46,758 nucleotides of DNA from Geodermatophilaceae bacterium (GCA_013695665.1 JACDAB010000085.1:1-46758); one strand, 5' to 3'. Numbered from the stretch's first letter, positions 8,958-19,413 are shown. The notes: generated by a model not told the origin, from the letters alone. A program made the numbers and translations.

Positions 8958-10136
8958 TCATCGGATCGTCAGCGCGTCGAGGAAGCCCGCGACATTGCGG
9001 GCGGTCTCCGCGACCGCGTCGCCGCCGAACTTCTCGAGTACGGCGGCGGCCAGCACCAGCGCCACCATCGCCTCGGCTACCACGGCCGCGGCGGGGACGG
9101 CGCAGACATCACTTCGCTGATTGACCGCGACGGCAGCTTCACCGGTAGCAACGTCCACAGTGGACAGTGCGCGCGGAACCGTGGAGATCGGCTTCATCGC
9201 CGCCCGCACCCTGAGCAGCTCGCCGGTGCTCGTACCCCCCTCGATGCCGCCCGCCCGTCCGGTGCGGCGGCGGATGCCGTCCGGCGTTCCGTCCATCTCG
9301 TCGTGCGCCGCCGAGCCGCGGCGTCCGGCGGAGCGGAAACCGTCGCCCACCTCCACTCCCTTGATCGCCTGGATCCCCATCAGGGCCGCCGCGAGCCGGG
9401 AATCCAGCCGCCGGTCCCAGTGCACGTAGCTGCCCAGGCCGGGCGGCAGCCCGTGGACGACCACCTCGACGACGCCCCCGAGGGTGTCACCGTCGCGTTT
9501 CGCGGCGTCGACTTCGGCGATCATCGCTGCCGATGCTCGCTCGTCGAAACACCGGACGGGGCTGGCGTCAACGGTCGGCAGATCCTCCGGACCGGGTACG
9601 ACGCCGTCCGGAGCGGTGACGGTGCCCAATGCCACGACGTGGCTCAGCACACGGGCACCGACGGTCTGCTCGAGGAAGGCCGAAGCCACGGTGCCCAGCG
9701 CGACCCGAGCGGCGGTCTCGCGGGCACTGGCCCGCTCCAACACCGGTCGGGCGTCGTCGAAACCGTACTTCTGCATTCCCACCAGGTCCGCGTGCCCGGG
9801 CCGAGGCCTGGTGAGGGGCGCGTTGCGGGCCAGCCCGGCAAGTTCGTCCGGGTCGACCGGGTCGGCGGCCATGACCCGTTCCCACTTGGGCCATTCGGTG
9901 TTGCCGATCTCGATGGCCACCGGAGCACCCATGGTGAGTCCGTGCCGGACCCCACCGACGATGCGGACCTCGTCCTGCTCGAAGCTCATCCGGGCACCGC
10001 GGCCGTAACCGAGCCGCCGCCGGGCGAGTTGGACCTGGATCCCCCCGGTGGTCACGGCGACGCCGGCCGGAAGCCCCTCCAGGATGGCCGTCAGCAGAGG
10101 GCCGTGCGATTCCCCTGCCGTGAGCCAGCGCAACAT
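8958..10136 (-). CDS. aroC: Chorismate synthase
   Basis: This FMN-dependent enzyme performs the last step of the shikimate pathway, EPSP to chorismate. It has 392 residues. Diagnostic segments are [20 protein letters not shown] at the N-terminus, [20 protein letters not shown] with [12 protein letters not shown] in the middle, and [20 protein letters not shown] near residue 320. The ATG at 10136 has AAGGA 8 bases upstream. EPSP synthase (aroA) is not in the window and must be elsewhere in the genome. Confidence 0.97.
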   Translation of the reverse strand: MLRWLTAGESHGPLLTAILEGLPAGVAVTTGGIQVQLARRRLGYGRGARMSFEQDEVRIVGGVRHGLTMGAPVAIEIGNTEWPKWERVMAADPVDPDELAGLARNAPLTRPRPGHADLVGMQKYGFDDARPVLERASARETAARVALGTVASAFLEQTVGARVLSHVVALGTVTAPDGVVPGPEDLPTVDASPVRCFDERASAAMIAEVDAAKRDGDTLGGVVEVVVHGLPPGLGSYVHWDRRLDSRLAAALMGIQAIKGVEVGDGFRSAGRRGSAAHDEMDGTPDGIRRRTGRAGGIEGGTSTGELLRVRAAMKPISTVPRALSTVDVATGEAAVAVNQRSDVCAVPAAAVVAEAMVALVLAAAVLEKFGGDAVAETARNVAGFLDALTIR

Positions 10137-10171
10137 AGGGGAATCCTTCCACGGTCCCGGCCGGGACCGGC

Positions 10172-10885
10172 TCAGCCGCCGTACGCCGACAGGAGCTGGG
10201 GCCCGGCGGCGACGGCGACCAACGCGCCGACCAGCAGCGCCGGGCCGAACGGGACCGGAGTACGCAGAGAGGCGCGCCGGACCGCGACGAGCGCCAGTGC
10301 CACGGCGGTGCCGGCCAGGAAACCGGTGACCACGCCGAGGAGCACGTAGCCCCAGCCGAGCCAGCCCAGGTACATGCCGAGCAGCCCGCCCAGCTTCACG
10401 TCACCGAAGCCCAAGCCGTCAGGACTGATCAACGCGAGCAGGAAGAACGCCGCGAACACCGCGGCCGCTGCCGCCATGGCGCGCAGCCAGGACCCGACGT
10501 CACTCGTCACGATCGCGGCGACGAGCAGGAGGGTCCCGCCGATGAGGTAGGCGGGTCGGACCACCCGGTCGGGCAGTCGATGGTGCTCGGCGTCGATCAC
10601 CGCCAGGACCACCCCGACAGCACCGATGAAAAGGAACGCCGGCAACGCCGCCTCGGCACCGATCGCGGCCGCGAGGACCGCGAACGTCGCGGCGGTGGCG
10701 GCGCCGATGACCACGATCCGCCGTCGCCCCGCGGGCGCGCCCCTGCCGAAGCCGCGGGTGAACACCGGTCCGCCCACCGGCACCGTATGCGTCAGCGCCG
10801 CCAGGGCCGGTCCGATCAGGAGTCCTGCCACCGCAGCGGCCGCCACCACTGCGACTCCCGTGGAAGTGGTCGCCAAGGCGGGCAA
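10172..10885 (-). CDS. Prepilin peptidase (A24 family), peptidase domain only
   Basis: This is a polytopic membrane aspartic peptidase expected to cleave type IV prepilin-like leaders. Seven or so hydrophobic segments span the 237 residues. The two catalytic aspartates lie in [14 protein letters not shown] and [12 protein letters not shown], matching the family's D and GxGD motifs. The N-terminal methylase domain with CxxC motifs found in proteobacterial PilD is missing, as is common in actinobacteria. No pilin or secretion ATPase gene is in the window. The place between aroE and aroC is conserved in mycobacteria, so it is a resident gene. Confidence 0.85.
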   Translation of the reverse strand: MPALATTSTGVAVVAAAAVAGLLIGPALAALTHTVPVGGPVFTRGFGRGAPAGRRRIVVIGAATAATFAVLAAAIGAEAALPAFLFIGAVGVVLAVIDAEHHRLPDRVVRPAYLIGGTLLLVAAIVTSDVGSWLRAMAAAAAVFAAFFLLALISPDGLGFGDVKLGGLLGMYLGWLGWGYVLLGVVTGFLAGTAVALALVAVRRASLRTPVPFGPALLVGALVAVAAGPQLLSAYGG

Positions 10886-10886
10886 C

Positions 10887-11723
10887 CTACGGCCGCAGCG
10901 ACAGGGCGCGGACGAGGGCGGCGCGCATGGCCGCGAGGGGTGCGCTCCGGCTGGTCATCAGCTCCACCTGGGCGGCGGCCTGGTGCAGGAGCACCTCGGC
11001 GCCGCCGACCACACGAACACCCCGGGCGCCGGCGGCCAGCGCCGTCGGCCACGGCGCATAGACGACATCCAGCAGTACGCCGTCGGCGGGCCAAGGGCCG
11101 GCCGACAACCCGTCGGCCGCCCCCGCCGGAACCGTCGAGACGAGGACGTCCCAGTCAGGTTCCAGCACCTCCGGCCAGCGCCGTACGGTCGGCTGGACGC
11201 CGAGGCGATCCGCTGCCGCCACGAGGTCTGCAGCCCGCGACGGCTCGCGCACGACGACCGTCGGTGCGCGCTCTCCGAGTGAGGCCATCGCCGCGAGCGC
11301 GGCGCTGGCGGTGCCGCCCGCTCCGAGCACCACACCGCGGCGGATCCGGCCGACGCCCGCTTCGGCCAGTGCCGTGCGCAACCCGGCCACGTCGGTGTTC
11401 GCCGCGTGCCAGCCACCGTCACGGGGGATCAGGGTGTTCGCTGCGCCAACGGCCCGCGCGATGTCCTGCGCGGAGTCGGCCAGCTCCAGCGCGGCCCGCT
11501 TGAGCGGCATCGTCAGCGACAGTCCCACCCAGGCGCTGTCGAGCCCGGCGACCAGGGCCGGAAGTCGCAGTTCGTCGCACTCGACCGCGTCGTAACGCCA
11601 CTGGGCGAGGCCGAGCGCGTCGTAGGCAGCCCGGTGCAGCACCGGGGACAACGAGTGCGCCACGGGCTGCCCGAGCACCGCGGCCCGGTGGTTTACCCGC
11701 AGCCCAGCCCCGCGGCCTCGCAC
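10887..11723 (-). CDS. aroE: Shikimate dehydrogenase (NADP)
   Basis: The enzyme reduces 3-dehydroshikimate to shikimate. The substrate loop GQPVAHSLSPVLHRAAY is near residue 20, the catalytic Lys is in LTMPLKRAALE, and the nucleotide-binding turn is VLGAGGTASAALAAM. The length is 278 residues with the GTG start at 11723, which overlaps mltG by 31 bases and has AAGG upstream. A later GTG (reading MLGQPVAHS) would remove the first beta strand residues, so the earlier start is preferred. The start remains the least certain part. Confidence 0.93.
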   Translation of the reverse strand: MRGRGAGLRVNHRAAVLGQPVAHSLSPVLHRAAYDALGLAQWRYDAVECDELRLPALVAGLDSAWVGLSLTMPLKRAALELADSAQDIARAVGAANTLIPRDGGWHAANTDVAGLRTALAEAGVGRIRRGVVLGAGGTASAALAAMASLGERAPTVVVREPSRAADLVAAADRLGVQPTVRRWPEVLEPDWDVLVSTVPAGAADGLSAGPWPADGVLLDVVYAPWPTALAAGARGVRVVGGAEVLLHQAAAQVELMTSRSAPLAAMRAALVRALSLRP

Positions 11724-12841
11724 CGCGCCTTCGCCGCCTCGAATTCCGCGGCGCTGGCGGTGAAGAAATGGTTGCCCGCAGCGTCCTCCAGGACGTAGTA
11801 GATCCAGTTGCCCGGCGCCGGGGAAAGGGCGGCTTCCAGGGATGCCGCGCCTGGGCTGGAGATCGGGGTCGGCGGGAGGCCGACGTTGAGCCGGGTGTTG
11901 TACGGGGAGTCCACCAGAAAGTCCTCGGTGGTGAGCTCGGTGCCTGGCTTACCGAGGTCGTAGGCGCTGGTGGCGTCGATACCCAGCGGGATGTTCTGCT
12001 CCAGCCGGTTGTAGACGACGCGCGCGATCATGGGCCGTTCCGCGTCGATCCGGCTCTCCGATTGGATCATCGAGGCGATAACCACGATGTCGTAGGGCTC
12101 CATACCCAGTTGCGCGGCACGCCCTTCGAGGTCCAGGCTGGTCGCCGCCGTCGTGAACTGGGCCACCAGCCGCTGCAGGATCTCCAGCGCCTCGTCCTGA
12201 GGATCGAACGTGTAGGTCTCGGGGAACAGGAAACCTTCCAGCCGCCCGGCGGTGTACGCCGGGAGGCCAAGGGACTCCACCTGGTTCGCGGCGTTCTCGA
12301 ACTCGACCAGGGGGATGTCGGTGGCCTCGGCCAGGGCGAGCAGGATCTGAGCCTGGGTGAAACCCTCCGGGATCGTGACGATCTCGGTCAGCCGGGCGAC
12401 CGGATCCAGCAGCAGGTCCAGCGCGAGCGCTGCTGACATCTGCGTTCGCAGCTCGTAGAGGCCGGGCTGGATGGACAGCGACTCCTGGTTGGCTGTAGCG
12501 GCGTCGCGGAAGGCGCGCTCGCTCAGCACGACATCTGCCTCGAACAGGGTGGTTGCGATGTCGCTGGCCGTATCCCCCTGGTCGACCCGGATCTCTATCG
12601 ATCCGGTCCCGGCACCGGTGTAGTCGGGAACCTCGCCGAAAGCGCCGAAGGCACCGAGCAGCGCCCTGCCGCCGAAGAAGACGGCGGCCACCAGCGCACC
12701 GATCACCAGAACAGCCAGCAGCGACGTGATGATGCTGCGGACGCGCCGCCGGCGCCGGTGTCGGGACCGGCGCGGCGGCCGTTCGGTGTCGACCAGCAGG
12801 GACAGGTCGCCACCGTCATCGTTGGTCACCGGGTCAGCCAC
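11693..12841 (-). CDS. mltG: Endolytic murein transglycosylase MltG
   Basis: MltG is a membrane-anchored lytic transglycosylase that cuts nascent glycan strands. A basic cytoplasmic segment ([13 protein letters not shown]) is followed by one membrane segment at about residues 37-57 and a periplasm-side YceG domain. The catalytic region reads [19 protein letters not shown], with Glu at the expected position, followed by [16 protein letters not shown]. The start is the GTG at 12841, overlapping the ruvX stop (GTGGCTGA), giving 382 residues. The longer open frame is a ruvX shadow. A GTG at 12832 is an alternative. Confidence 0.93.
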   Translation of the reverse strand: MADPVTNDDGGDLSLLVDTERPPRRSRHRRRRRVRSIITSLLAVLVIGALVAAVFFGGRALLGAFGAFGEVPDYTGAGTGSIEIRVDQGDTASDIATTLFEADVVLSERAFRDAATANQESLSIQPGLYELRTQMSAALALDLLLDPVARLTEIVTIPEGFTQAQILLALAEATDIPLVEFENAANQVESLGLPAYTAGRLEGFLFPETYTFDPQDEALEILQRLVAQFTTAATSLDLEGRAAQLGMEPYDIVVIASMIQSESRIDAERPMIARVVYNRLEQNIPLGIDATSAYDLGKPGTELTTEDFLVDSPYNTRLNVGLPPTPISSPGAASLEAALSPAPGNWIYYVLEDAAGNHFFTASAAEFEAAKARCEAAGLGCG

Positions 12842-13274
12842 GGGGTTGCGCACCCCCGTCGAGCCAGCCCTGCAGTATGTACGCTGCGGCCGCCTGATCG
12901 ATGACCGCCCGTTGCTCTCGCTGCCGGATGCCCTGCTGGCGGAGCGTTCGGCTGGCACTCACCGTGGACAGCCGCTCGTCCACCAGCCGCACCGGCACCG
13001 GGTCGATCCGGGCACCGAGCCGCTCGGCGTACTCGCGGGCATCACGCGCCGAGGCACCCTGATGCCCGGACAGATGTCGCGGCAACCCCACCACGACCTC
13101 CACGATGCCGTACTCCGCCACCAAATCGCCGAGTCGCGCGAGATCTTGCCCGCCGCGCGCGTCGCGGGCAACCGTGACGAGGGGGGTGGCGAGGATCCCA
13201 GCAGGGTCGCTGACGGCCACGCCGATGCGGACGGAGCCCACGTCCACCCCCAGCCGCCGCCCCACCACGCTCAT
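12834..13274 (-). CDS. ruvX: RuvX / YqgF-type putative Holliday junction resolvase
   Basis: This is a small RNase H-fold nuclease thought to act in pre-16S rRNA 5' processing or Holliday junction resolution. [20 protein letters not shown] at the N-terminus carries the first acidic residue, VGLPRHLSG is the central motif, and [10 protein letters not shown] the later acidic one. The ATG at 13274 has AGAGG 6 bases upstream and gives 146 residues. An upstream GTG-type extension lacks homology to the family. It lies between alaS (61-base gap) and mltG. Confidence 0.92.
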   Translation of the reverse strand: MSVVGRRLGVDVGSVRIGVAVSDPAGILATPLVTVARDARGGQDLARLGDLVAEYGIVEVVVGLPRHLSGHQGASARDAREYAERLGARIDPVPVRLVDERLSTVSASRTLRQQGIRQREQRAVIDQAAAAYILQGWLDGGAQPRG

Positions 13275-13335
13275 CCGCGACCTCTGTTCCGCGCAGCGTT
13301 CCACCGGCCACTCGTACCGGCGTTCGCGGAGGTGA

Positions 13336-16017
13336 TCATGCCGACCCGGTCACCCGCTGGGCGACGGCGTGTTCGGCCAGGCGCAACGCCTCGGCGGTGC
13401 CCTCCACCCGGCTGCCGGCACCCTGTGCCAGGTCCTCGCGACCGCCTCCTCGCCCGTCCACCGTGGGCGCGAAGGCACGCACCACCTCTGCCGCGGACAG
13501 CTTCCACGTCCGGGCCGGCTCGTTGACGGCGACCACGAAGGACACCCGTCCCTGGTCCTGACCGAGCAGGACGACCACAGCGGGAACCGCCGGGTCCAGC
13601 CGTCCGCGCAGGTCGAGGGCAAGGGTACGAAGGTCGGCCCCGGACAGGCCGTGCGGTGCCTGCGCACCGACGAAGGCGACCCCGTAGACATCCTTGGCGG
13701 CGGTGGCCAGGGCGCCGGCGCCGGCCAGCACCGCCTGCCCCCTGAGCCTGTCCAGCTCCTTCTCGGCCTGTCGAAGACGCTCGATCACGCCGTGCACCCG
13801 CTCCGGCACCTCCTCGGCGGGAACCTTGAACACGTCCGCGAGCTGGCTGACCAGCACGTGCTCGCGGGCCAGGAATCGGAACGCATCCATCCCGACCAGC
13901 GCCTCGACCCGGCGTACACCGGCACCGATGGAAGCCTCGGACAGCAACTGCACCATGCCCAGCTGCCCGGACCGGGCCGCGTGCGTGCCGCCGCACAGTT
14001 CGCGCGCGTAGTCCCCGATCTCGACGACGCGCACCTCGTCGCCGTACTTCTCACCGAACAACGCCAGGGCCCCGATCCGACGTGCCTCGGCCTGGGTGGC
14101 GAGGAAGGCGCGCACCTCGAGGTCGTCCAGCAGGACGGAGTTCACCTCGTCCTGCACGTCGGCGAGGACGCTCGGCGGCACCGCCGACGGGGTAGTGAAG
14201 TCGAAGCGCAACCGGCCCGGGGCGTTCAGGGAGCCGGCCTGGGCGGCAGAGTCCCCCAGCGCCTTGCGCACCGCCCGATGGATCAGATGGGTGGCGGTGT
14301 GCGCCCGGGAGATCGCCCGGCGCCTGCTGACGTCCACCTCGGCGTGCGCTTCGTCACCGCGGCGCACTTCACCGCTGACCACCCGCCCTCGATGGACGAC
14401 CACACCGGGCAGCGGCGACTGGACGTCGATGACCTCCAGCTCACCCGCACCCACCCGGATGACTCCCCAGTCCGGCTGCTGGCCGCCACCTTCGGCGTAG
14501 AACGGCGTGGCGTCGAGGACTACCTCGATCTCCTCCCCCTCGCCTGCCACCTCGACCACCCCGTCGACGGTGAGCAGGCCGGTGATCCGCGACTGCCTCG
14601 ACACCTCGGCGTACCCGGTGAACTCCGAGGTTCCGGACGCCGCGAGGATCGAGGTGTACGCCGACACGTCCGCGCGGCCACCCTTGCGACCTTGCGAGTC
14701 CGCCTTGGCCCGCGCCCGTTGCTCGGCCATGAGCCGGCGGAAACCGTTCTCGTCCACCGACAGTCCCTGCTCGGCGGCCATCTCCAGGGTGAGCTCGATC
14801 GGGAAGCCGAACGTGTCATGCAGGGCGAACGCGCGCTCGCCCGCCAGCTGTGGCGCGCCGGCGGCCTTGGCGTCCCGCACCGCCGTGTCCAGCATCGTGG
14901 TTCCCTGCCGCAGCGTGTGCCCGAACGCCTCCTCCTCGGCGTACGCGTAGCTCGCGATCCGCTCGTAGTCGGTGGCGATCTCCGGGTACGACGCGGCCAT
15001 CGCGTCGCGGGAGACCGGGAACAGGATAGGAAAGGCGGGGTCTTCGTATCCGAGCAGTCGGATCGCCCGGACCGCGCGACGCAGGATCCGGCGCAGGACG
15101 TAGCCACGACCCTCGTTCGAGGGGATGACCCCGTCGCCGATCAGCATCAGCCCGGTCCGCACGTGGTCGGCGATCACCCGCAGCCGTACGTCGGCGTCGT
15201 AGTCGCTGCCGTAGCGGCGTCCGGTGAGGTCTGCGGCAGTGTCGAGGACCGGTCGCACCTCGTCGATCTCGAACAGGTTGTCGACGCCCTGCAGCAGGTA
15301 GGCCACCCGCTCGAGACCCATTCCGGTGTCGATGTTCTTGCTGGGCAACTCACCCAGGATGGGGAAGTCCTTTCCCTCCCCGGGGCCGCGCTGGAACTCC
15401 ATGAAGACCAGGTTCCAGAACTCCAGAAAGCGGTCGCCGCCGAGGTCGACCGCCGGACCGCCGTCAGGTCCGAACTCCGGGCCACGGTCGAAGTGGATCT
15501 CCGAGCACGGTCCCGCCGGACCGGGCTGGCCGGTGGACCAGTAGTTCTCCTCCATCCCCAGCCGCTGGACCCGTTCTTCGGGCAGCCCGGTGAGCCGCGG
15601 CCAGAGCAGAGCGGCCTCGTCGTCGTCCTTGTAGACCGTGACCCAGATCCGGTCGGGGTCCATGCCCAGCCCACCGTCGGCGATGGAGTTGGTGACCAGT
15701 TCCCAGGCGTAGCCGATCGCGCCTTCCTTGAAGTAGTCGCCGAAGCTGAAGTTGCCGTTCATCTGGAAGAACGTGCCGTGCCGGGTGGTCTTGCCCACCT
15801 CCTCGATGTCCAGCGTCCGCACGCACTTCTGCACGCTAACCGCGCGGGGGTACGGCGCCGGTTCGCGGCCGGTGAGGTAGGGGATGAATGGCACCATGCC
15901 GGCGACGGTGAACATCAACGTCGGGTCGTCGGCGATCAGGCTGGCACTGGGCACCAGGGTGTGGCCCCGCGCGGTGAAATGCTCGAGGAAGCGACGGCGG
16001 ATGTCGGCTGTTCGCAT
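13336..16017 (-). CDS. alaS: Alanyl-tRNA synthetase
   Basis: The enzyme charges tRNA-Ala and edits mischarged Ser and Gly. It has 893 residues with the full domain set: class II catalytic core from the start ([20 protein letters not shown]), tRNA-recognition region, editing domain with HTATHLIH and the distal [11 protein letters not shown] zinc ligands, and a C-Ala domain with a coiled-coil-like [16 protein letters not shown]. The start ATG at 16017 overlaps, as TGATG, the stop of a micro-ORF that fills the upstream gap. It is the first large gene of the long operon running to nusB. Confidence 0.98.
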   Translation of the reverse strand: MRTADIRRRFLEHFTARGHTLVPSASLIADDPTLMFTVAGMVPFIPYLTGREPAPYPRAVSVQKCVRTLDIEEVGKTTRHGTFFQMNGNFSFGDYFKEGAIGYAWELVTNSIADGGLGMDPDRIWVTVYKDDDEAALLWPRLTGLPEERVQRLGMEENYWSTGQPGPAGPCSEIHFDRGPEFGPDGGPAVDLGGDRFLEFWNLVFMEFQRGPGEGKDFPILGELPSKNIDTGMGLERVAYLLQGVDNLFEIDEVRPVLDTAADLTGRRYGSDYDADVRLRVIADHVRTGLMLIGDGVIPSNEGRGYVLRRILRRAVRAIRLLGYEDPAFPILFPVSRDAMAASYPEIATDYERIASYAYAEEEAFGHTLRQGTTMLDTAVRDAKAAGAPQLAGERAFALHDTFGFPIELTLEMAAEQGLSVDENGFRRLMAEQRARAKADSQGRKGGRADVSAYTSILAASGTSEFTGYAEVSRQSRITGLLTVDGVVEVAGEGEEIEVVLDATPFYAEGGGQQPDWGVIRVGAGELEVIDVQSPLPGVVVHRGRVVSGEVRRGDEAHAEVDVSRRRAISRAHTATHLIHRAVRKALGDSAAQAGSLNAPGRLRFDFTTPSAVPPSVLADVQDEVNSVLLDDLEVRAFLATQAEARRIGALALFGEKYGDEVRVVEIGDYARELCGGTHAARSGQLGMVQLLSEASIGAGVRRVEALVGMDAFRFLAREHVLVSQLADVFKVPAEEVPERVHGVIERLRQAEKELDRLRGQAVLAGAGALATAAKDVYGVAFVGAQAPHGLSGADLRTLALDLRGRLDPAVPAVVVLLGQDQGRVSFVVAVNEPARTWKLSAAEVVRAFAPTVDGRGGGREDLAQGAGSRVEGTAEALRLAEHAVAQRVTGSA

Positions 16018-16133
16018 CAGTGCAAGCCCGCTGTGTGCGCTGGGTCATGGCGCGCTGCGCGCGCGAGTCGCACCGCTCGCTTCGCTCCTCGCTCGCTGAC
16101 GCTTGCTGCGATGCTCGCTCGTTCTCGACTCAT
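16017..16133 (-). CDS. 38-residue micro-ORF bridging the gap before alaS
   Basis: The frame begins [19 protein letters not shown] and is very basic. Its ATG overlaps the stop of the upstream gene (ATGA) and its TGA overlaps the alaS ATG (TGATG), so it spans the intergenic gap exactly. A related 18-residue frame (MSRERVSIVASV) fills the previous gap in the same way. There is no separate ribosome binding site. It may be a coupling relay that carries ribosomes from one gene to the next, with no function for the peptide itself. It could also be chance within a repeat. I do not recognise a protein family. Confidence 0.35.
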   Translation of the reverse strand: MSRERASIAASVSERGAKRAVRLARAARHDPAHTAGLH

Positions 16134-16138
16134 TGCGT
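16098..16138. repeat. 41-bp interspersed repeat, copy A
   Basis: It matches copy B (16405-16445) at 34 of 41 positions without gaps. On the minus strand the repeat holds the TGA stop of the upstream gene at the same offset as copy B, and the overlapping ATG of a micro-ORF. The adjoining 16040-16097 is rich in GAGCGA and CGCGC, like the REP-type intergenic sequences of other high-GC actinobacteria. Confidence 0.7.
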
Positions 16139-16387
16139 GAAGTCCTCCGGCTTGGCGCCGAGACGACCGTCCAGCCCCACGCCGTCGCGCAGTTCCTCCT
16201 CCCGCTCCTGCATGCCGGAACGGACGTCGACAGTGAACTCGCGCACGGCCGCCCCGAGGTCGCGGATGCCATCGGCGAGGTTTCCGGCGATGCCGGCGGG
16301 GGTGAGTTGCTGCGCCGCGCGGCTGGCCTTGCGGACGACGAGGGCGCCGATCGAGGCCCCCATCGCGATCCAGAACAGCCGCCTCAT
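16130..16387 (-). CDS. Small membrane-associated protein, DUF6167-like
   Basis: The 85-residue protein opens MRRLFWIAMGASIGALVVRK, one short membrane segment or anchor. An amphipathic stretch follows (GNLADGIRDLGAAVREFTVD) with an acidic tail (MQEREEELRD). The same small gene occurs between the DUF948 gene and alaS in Streptomyces. Its function is unknown. The start is the ATG at 16387, which overlaps the stop of an 18-codon frame; a GTG at 16399 is possible. Its stop lies in repeat copy A. Confidence 0.7.
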   Translation of the reverse strand: MRRLFWIAMGASIGALVVRKASRAAQQLTPAGIAGNLADGIRDLGAAVREFTVDVRSGMQEREEELRDGVGLDGRLGAKPEDFTQ

Positions 16388-16440
16388 CGCCGGCCACACT
16401 CGATGACGCTCGCGACGATGCTCACTCGCTCTCGGCTCAT
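16384..16440 (-). CDS. 18-residue micro-ORF bridging the gap before the small membrane protein
   Basis: The frame reads MSRERVSIVASVIECGRR. Its ATG overlaps the stop of the DUF948 gene (ATGA) and its TGA overlaps the start of the next gene (ATGA). Ten of its first twelve residues match the micro-ORF before alaS. No ribosome binding site of its own is seen. If translated, it would act by coupling; protein function is doubtful at this length. Confidence 0.28.
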   Translation of the reverse strand: MSRERVSIVASVIECGRR

Positions 16441-16445
16441 CGCGT
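16405..16445. repeat. 41-bp interspersed repeat, copy B
   Basis: This is the second copy of the repeat, 34 of 41 positions identical to copy A about 307 bases away. The differences are mostly transitions. The TGA of the DUF948 gene lies at the same place in the repeat as the TGA in copy A. Confidence 0.7.
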
Positions 16446-16829
16446 CCTCTTCCGCCTGCTCAGCCGGGTGTCAGAGTCCGACCTGCGTCGCGCCTTGGAC
16501 GCCTTGCGCACGCCGTAGGAGAACGCGGCGACCTTGACCACCGGGCCGCCCAGCGTGGCCGCGAACAGGGAGGCCAGAGCGGCGGCGTTGCTCGACATCG
16601 CCTGCGCATTCGTGGTGATGCCCTCGACCCGCTCGAGGTTGCTGTTGACCTGGCTCACGGTGACCGCGGCACCGTCCAGGAGTGGGCCGGCGCCTTCGTG
16701 TGCCTTCCGGATCGCCAGCGTCGTCTCGTCCAGCGTCCGGCCGAGTTTGAGCAGCGGGACCGCCAGCAGGATCACCAGGAGGACGAATGCCCCCGCAGCG
16801 ACCACGGCGGCCCAGTCACCTGCGGACAC
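16437..16829 (-). CDS. DUF948 domain membrane protein
   Basis: The 130-residue protein has an N-terminal membrane helix (WAAVVAAGAFVLLVILLAVP) and then a region predicted to be helical (LDETTLAIRKAHEGAGPLLD, VSQVNSNLERVEGITTNAQA), the usual DUF948 layout. The tail is strongly basic (KARRRSDSDTRLSRRKRTR). The family is widespread in Gram-positive bacteria with no proven function. It is the first gene of the alaS operon in this window. Confidence 0.8.
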   Translation of the reverse strand: MSAGDWAAVVAAGAFVLLVILLAVPLLKLGRTLDETTLAIRKAHEGAGPLLDGAAVTVSQVNSNLERVEGITTNAQAMSSNAAALASLFAATLGGPVVKVAAFSYGVRKASKARRRSDSDTRLSRRKRTR

Positions 16830-16893
16830 CAGCTCTCACTCCCCTTGTCGCGTTGGTCGGTCGTTCGGCCGGTCAGCGCCGACCCCGGAGACC

Positions 16894-18234
16894 CTATCCC
16901 TTGCCGCCGGTCAGAATCTCCCGGATACGTTCCAGCCGTTGCCCCAGCGCCCTCTCCGCGCCATGTGCGGTTGGCCGGTAGTACGCCTTGCCGACGACCG
17001 TGTCCGGTGCATACTGCTGGGCCGCGACGCCATCGGGGACGTCATGCGGATAGACGTAGCCCGAGCCGTGCTCGAGTCGGCGCGCCCCCTGATAGCTCGC
17101 GTCACGCAGCGCCGCAGGCACGGTCCCGGCCAGCCCTCGACGGACATCCTCGAGCGCCTCGTTGATGGCGACGTACGCCGCGTTCGACTTCGGCGCGAGC
17201 GCAAGGTGTACGACGGCCTGCGCCAGCGGAATGCGGCCTTCGGGCATTCCGATGAACGCGACAGCCTCCGCAGCGGCGACCGCGGTCAGCAGCGCGGTCG
17301 GATCGGCCATTCCGATGTCCTCACTGGCGGAGATGACCAGCCGTCGCGCGATGAAGCGCGGGTCCTCCCCCGCCTCGACCATCCGCGCCAGATAGTGCAG
17401 AGCAGCATCGACGTCACTGCCGCGGATCGACTTGATCAGGGCGCTCGTGACGTCGTAGTGCTGGTCGCCGTCGCGGTCGTAGCGGACCGCCGCGCGGTCG
17501 ACCGCCGATTCGAGCGTCTCGACACCGATCTCGGTGGCGGACTGGGCGCGTGCCGCACCGGCACCGGCCTCGAGCGCGGTGAGCGCCCGGCGGGCGTCGC
17601 CGTCTGCGATCCGGAGCAGGTGCGCCCGCGCCTCACCGGTCAGCGCGAACTCCCCGAACAGCCCGCGCTCGTCGGTCAGCGTGCGGTCGAGGAGTTCGCC
17701 GATGGCCTCGTCGGTGAGCGGCTGCAGGCTGAGCAGCAGCGAGCGGGACAGCAGCGGGCTCACGATCGAGAAGAACGGGTTCTCCGTCGTCGCCGCGATC
17801 AGGCTGACCACGCGATCCTCCACCGCGCCCAGCAGGGAGTCCTGCTGGGTCTTGGAGAAGCGGTGCACCTCGTCGATGAACAGCACGGTCCGGGTGCCGT
17901 TCATGCCCAGGTCGCGGCGCGCCTGCTCGATCACCGCCCGCACGTCCTTGACACCGGCGTTCAGAGCCGAGAGTTGGACGAAGCGTCGGCTTGTCGCCAG
18001 CGATACGACGTAGGCGATCGTGGTCTTTCCGGTCCCGGGCGGACCGTAGAGGATCAGCGACATCGCTGCGTCGCTCTCGACCAGGCGACGCAACGGGGCG
18101 CCCGGCGCGAGCAGGTGCTCCTGGCCGACCACCTCGTCCAGCGTGCGGGGGCGCATCTTCACCGCAAGCGGCGCGGCCGCCGCTGCCGCGTCCTCGGCCG
18201 CTGCATCGAACAGGCTCGCCGGGCCGTCCGTCAC
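16894..18234 (-). CDS. rarA: Replication-associated recombination protein A (MgsA/RarA AAA+ ATPase)
   Basis: This AAA+ ATPase acts at stalled replication forks. The Walker A motif is [14 protein letters not shown] and Walker B is [10 protein letters not shown], followed by sensor motif [11 protein letters not shown] and the C-terminal tetramerisation domain with [20 protein letters not shown] and [16 protein letters not shown]. The GTG start at 18234 opens [12 protein letters not shown], and the 446-residue length is normal. It is separated from the DUF948 gene by 64 bases and from the upstream glycosyltransferase by 102 bases, where I see no clear signal. Confidence 0.96.
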   Translation of the reverse strand: MTDGPASLFDAAAEDAAAAAAPLAVKMRPRTLDEVVGQEHLLAPGAPLRRLVESDAAMSLILYGPPGTGKTTIAYVVSLATSRRFVQLSALNAGVKDVRAVIEQARRDLGMNGTRTVLFIDEVHRFSKTQQDSLLGAVEDRVVSLIAATTENPFFSIVSPLLSRSLLLSLQPLTDEAIGELLDRTLTDERGLFGEFALTGEARAHLLRIADGDARRALTALEAGAGAARAQSATEIGVETLESAVDRAAVRYDRDGDQHYDVTSALIKSIRGSDVDAALHYLARMVEAGEDPRFIARRLVISASEDIGMADPTALLTAVAAAEAVAFIGMPEGRIPLAQAVVHLALAPKSNAAYVAINEALEDVRRGLAGTVPAALRDASYQGARRLEHGSGYVYPHDVPDGVAAQQYAPDTVVGKAYYRPTAHGAERALGQRLERIREILTGGKG

Positions 18235-18336
18235 GGTCCTGACCCTAGCCCGGTCGGCGTCATGTGATGATCATGGCCGGCAGCCGCCCCACGGGGTCAG
18301 CCGGTATGGCGGGCTCGCGGCGGACAAGGCCGAAGC

Positions 18337-19413
18337 CTACGTGCGGCGGGCTCGGACCGACTCGTAGACGGCGGCGTACGACGCGGCGACCGCCTGGACG
18401 GTGAACTGCCGGGCGTAGGCACGCCCGGGCGCCGGGTCGGGTCGCGACGGGCCGTCCAACGCGGCCTGGATCGCCCGCGCCAGTGCGGGCGGATCCTCGG
18501 CCGGCACGAGGACACCCCGCCCCTCGCCGAGGGTGAGCGGCAGGCCCTCCACGGCCGTGCCGATGACCGGGACGCCGAGCCCGAGCCCGACCACCGCGCT
18601 CTGCGACCAGGCCTCCTCCCGAGAGGGGACGACGTGGACAGCCGCGCCAGCGACGTAGGCGGCGGGTTCCGGGGACCACCCGATCAGGTGGACGGAGTCG
18701 CTCAACCCGAGCGCGCGGACCTGTGCCGCCAGGTGCCCTGCTGCCGGCCCGTTGCCGATGAGGTAGGCGCAGACCGGCGTACGGAGCAGGGCGAGCGCCT
18801 CGAGAAGGATGTCGGGGCCCTTCTCCCAGTGCAGCCGACCGGTGTAGGTGAGCCGGGGAGTCGACAACCCGGGCAGCGGGGTCGCATCCAGCCCTTCGAC
18901 CGCGGAGCATCCCTCGTGCAGCACCGCCTTGCTGAGACCGAGCGACCGGGCGAAGTCGCGGGCAGCCGGCCCGTGGGCGAAGAACGCGTCGATCCGCGTG
19001 GCGGCGGCTTCGGCCGGCCCGGCGAGGTCACCGCAGGGCCAGGTCACCGCATTGTGCTCGCTGGCCACCAGCGGCACTCCACGTCCGACGACGGTCGCGG
19101 CCGCCATCCAGGCCCCGGCCATGTGTGCGTGCACGAGGTCGGCGCCCGCCAACCGAGGAGCAAGCCAGTCGGCGAAGTCCGCGCTGTACCGCCACTGCAG
19201 CGCCAGGTGCTGCCCGGATCGGGGATCGACGAAGGTCTCGACCTCGACGCCGTACCGCCGTGCCAGCGCGACACCGCCGACGGTTGCGTCGCCGGCGAGC
19301 AGCCGGACGGTGTCGATGCCGTGCGCGCGCAGGCCACGGGACAAGCGCAGTGCGGACAGCTGGCCGCCCCCTTCTTCGAGCACCCCGATGACCCGGACGA
19401 CGTCCACCGTCAA
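18337..19413 (-). CDS. GT4-family glycosyltransferase
   Basis: This is a GT-B fold retaining glycosyltransferase of 358 residues. The acceptor half starts with the glycine-rich VIGVLEEGGGQLSALRLSRG. The donor half contains YTGRLHWEKGPDILLEALAL, HLIGWSPEPAAYV and the nucleotide-sugar binding VPSREEAWSQSAVVGLGLGV. The donor and acceptor are unknown. The TTG at 19413 overlaps the stop of the upstream methyltransferase (TTGA); a GTG two codons later is equally possible. The two genes form a pair inserted upstream of rarA. Confidence 0.85.
   Translation of the reverse strand: MTVDVVRVIGVLEEGGGQLSALRLSRGLRAHGIDTVRLLAGDATVGGVALARRYGVEVETFVDPRSGQHLALQWRYSADFADWLAPRLAGADLVHAHMAGAWMAAATVVGRGVPLVASEHNAVTWPCGDLAGPAEAAATRIDAFFAHGPAARDFARSLGLSKAVLHEGCSAVEGLDATPLPGLSTPRLTYTGRLHWEKGPDILLEALALLRTPVCAYLIGNGPAAGHLAAQVRALGLSDSVHLIGWSPEPAAYVAGAAVHVVPSREEAWSQSAVVGLGLGVPVIGTAVEGLPLTLGEGRGVLVPAEDPPALARAIQAALDGPSRPDPAPGRAYARQFTVQAVAASYAAVYESVRARRT

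Noticed and set aside
10172-10885. Prepilin peptidase as part of a local type IV pilus or competence cluster
   Set aside because: No pilin, ATPase or pilus membrane gene lies nearby, and the position between aroE and aroC is conserved in unrelated actinobacteria.
13369-16140. 923-residue open frame on the plus strand across alaS
   Set aside because: It lies antisense to a complete alaS with all catalytic motifs. Long antisense frames are normal at this GC content. It shows no domain and no ribosome binding site.
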